A stretch of 9,611 nt of DNA from Vulcanimicrobiota bacterium. Lineage in GTDB: Bacteria; Vulcanimicrobiota; Vulcanimicrobiia; Vulcanimicrobiales; Vulcanimicrobiaceae. The stretch spans positions 1-9,611 of the forward strand of contig DAHUYY010000063.1 of assembly GCA_027306845.1 (NCBI GenBank), given 5' to 3'. Shown one piece after another: positions 8,463-9,611 of the stretch. Position 1 is the first letter of the stretch, and every line of letters begins with the position of its first letter. A program made the position numbers and the translations under genes. The notes under the pieces are model-generated. The model was given only the letters and a program-made list of their open reading frames with translations, made no database searches and was not told where the DNA came from.

Positions 8463-8948
8463 TTAGGAAGGGTGTCGCCGTCGCCTCGCCCAGTGCGGCA
8501 TCGATGTTTCGGTGAGGGCAAAGGCAACGAAACACATCGCGAGCACGAGATGGTTGAGCGAGGCGCCGAAGTACTCCCAAAACGGGGCGCCCGCGCCGGG
8601 ATAGTTTGAAGAGAACAGCAATGCGAGCATGTAGATCGCGCCGCAGGCGCTCGCAAGCCGTACCAAGATTCCCGATACGAGCGCGAGCCCGATTGCGAGT
8701 TCGCCGTACGCCGCGAGATACGCGATGATGCCGGCATGCGGCAACACGAAACCTTGTAAGACCGGAACCATAAACGGATAGGTGGCACGATCGTTGAGGA
8801 AGCGCTCGATCCACATTTGGAATCCGCCGCCCTGCGTGAATTCTGTGCCGAAGACTTTATACTGCGCGAAAATAAGAAAGAGCACGCCGACGGCGATTCG
8901 TAACGATCGAAATGCAGTCTCGGCGGAGAGCGTTGTGCGCCTGCGCAC
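8463..8948 (-). CDS. DoxX family membrane protein
   Basis: This 161-residue protein is predicted to have four transmembrane helices (about 13-33, 67-90, 93-113 and 129-147) and carries the family-typical stretch AAYGELAIGLALVSGILVRL (79-98). DoxX/DoxD relatives include the small subunit of archaeal thiosulfate:quinone oxidoreductase and a mycobacterial protein that works with superoxide dismutase and a sulfurtransferase in redox homeostasis, but many members have no known function. The start is GTG two bases after the stop of the upstream gene, with no clear Shine-Dalgarno, so translation is probably coupled to it. The C-terminal end is basic (RRRR). It converges on the EAL gene with 11 bases between stops. 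Family assignment is good; the biochemical role is unknown. Confidence 0.85.
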   Translation of the reverse strand: MRRRTTLSAETAFRSLRIAVGVLFLIFAQYKVFGTEFTQGGGFQMWIERFLNDRATYPFMVPVLQGFVLPHAGIIAYLAAYGELAIGLALVSGILVRLASACGAIYMLALLFSSNYPGAGAPFWEYFGASLNHLVLAMCFVAFALTETSMPHWARRRRHPS

Positions 8949-8950
8949 GC

Positions 8951-9611
8951 CTATTTCGCCGGCGGTGGGACGGGAAGCGGGTGGGCTCCCGCGGCGTGCA
9001 AGCGAGCATTGAGCCCCGGTATCGAACGAACGTATGCGTTATAGGCGGCGCGTGCGGAACGATATTCCGCTTCGATCCGCGCGTAAAACTGCGCCGCAGC
9101 TTGGGTGATAATGCCTTGAACGGGGAACGATTGCAGCGAACTGAGCGCTCCATCGAGGTTTTCACGGAGCGCGCCGGGGCGCGAGACGGAATCCTCGCTG
9201 TTGGTATAGTTTGCGGTCAGCTGCGCCATAACGGCGATGCGTCCGCTCCGAGCGCGTGCGATCGCCGCTGCGGCCGGCCCCGAGAGCGTCGGCTCGGCAG
9301 CGAGCGCTTTCCCGACGCTATCGAGGTGGTTCAGCATCGTGTCGACGCTGGAATACAGGTTGTTGAGGTGTGCAAACGCATTGTAACTCTCGCGCATCTG
9401 TGCGAGCGTCTCGGTCGCCTTCGGGTCGGCCTTGACGGCGAAGCGTTGCACGAACGTCCGCCCGTCGAGCGTTACCCGCACGGCGTAGATCCCCGGCACG
9501 ACCGTCGCGCCGTCACTGGGCCCGGCAAAGGCGGCGTTCGCCGCGCCGCTCCATTTTACGGGCGGCGCGGTCGTGAAGTTCCACACGATTCGGTTGAGCC
9601 CGGCGCGGTTG
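8951..9611 (-). CDS. VPS10/sortilin-like BNR-repeat protein, C-terminal part (5' end outside window)
   Basis: About 220 C-terminal residues are in view and the frame stays open to the window edge, so the gene is cut by the window rather than broken. The first visible residues (NRAGLNRIVWNF) and VVPGIYAVRV...RFAVKADPK closely resemble the C-terminal beta-sandwich of large bacterial proteins annotated as VPS10/sortilin-related glycosyl hydrolases with BNR repeats, whose N-terminal propeller would lie beyond 9611. A helical region follows, with hydrophobic heptads and many alanines, and a proline-rich end (PLPVPPPAK). These proteins are usually exported and their substrates are mostly unknown; the glycosidase label is by similarity only. 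The gene ends two bases before doxX and likely forms an operon with it. The GTG at 9584-9586 is internal, not the start. Confidence 0.75.
   Translation of the reverse strand, partial: NRAGLNRIVWNFTTAPPVKWSGAANAAFAGPSDGATVVPGIYAVRVTLDGRTFVQRFAVKADPKATETLAQMRESYNAFAHLNNLYSSVDTMLNHLDSVGKALAAEPTLSGPAAAAIARARSGRIAVMAQLTANYTNSEDSVSRPGALRENLDGALSSLQSFPVQGIITQAAAQFYARIEAEYRSARAAYNAYVRSIPGLNARLHAAGAHPLPVPPPAK

Noticed and set aside
9584..9586. GTG as the start of the last gene, giving a 211-residue protein
   Set aside because: The frame continues upstream to the window edge with family-typical residues (NRAGLNRIV), so this codon is internal.

Overview
The window reads as a compact stretch of bacterial chromosome. 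It is GC-rich, with tightly packed genes, convergent and divergent pairs, GTG as well as ATG starts, and good purine-rich Shine-Dalgarno sequences at several genes. No tRNA, rRNA, CRISPR array, transposase or phage gene was seen. The mix of a DUF5117/DUF4953-type secreted zinc metalloprotease, a VPS10/BNR-type protein followed by DoxX, a bifunctional KatG and a globin-coupled EAL protein fits environmental soil-type phyla such as Eremiobacterota, Acidobacteriota or Gemmatimonadota. This placement is inference from gene content only; no marker gene is present to settle it.

Layout: (1) 125-1306, plus strand, an RhlE-like DEAD-box RNA helicase. (2) 1303-3801, minus strand, a secreted metalloprotease whose stop codon interlocks with the helicase stop. 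(3) 3802-4017, a 216-base spacer with several inverted repeats, one of which can pair with the metalloprotease Shine-Dalgarno. (4) 4018-6207, minus strand, catalase-peroxidase KatG with all key catalytic residues. (5) 6208-6378, a 171-base divergent intergenic region with a candidate katG promoter and a cluster of inverted repeats ahead of the next gene. (6) 6379-8451, plus strand, a 690-residue globin-GAF-EAL protein, predicted to be a heme/oxygen-sensing cyclic-di-GMP phosphodiesterase, with an unassigned C-terminal extension. (7) 8463-8948, minus strand, a DoxX-family membrane protein, convergent with gene 6 across 11 bases. (8) 8951-9611, minus strand, the 3' part of a VPS10/sortilin-like BNR-repeat protein that runs off the window and lies 2 bases upstream of doxX, so the two probably form an operon.

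How they may work together: KatG removes hydrogen peroxide, and its gene diverges from one whose product should sense a heme gas ligand and hydrolyse cyclic-di-GMP. DoxX proteins are also tied to redox or quinone chemistry in other bacteria. This gives the centre of the window an oxygen/redox theme, but shared regulation is inference. The helicase and metalloprotease look like independent neighbours. The least ordinary items are the globin-GAF-EAL architecture with its C-terminal domain, and two possible translation-controlling leaders (ahead of the EAL gene and of the metalloprotease). No clearly new multi-gene defence or biosynthetic system is visible.
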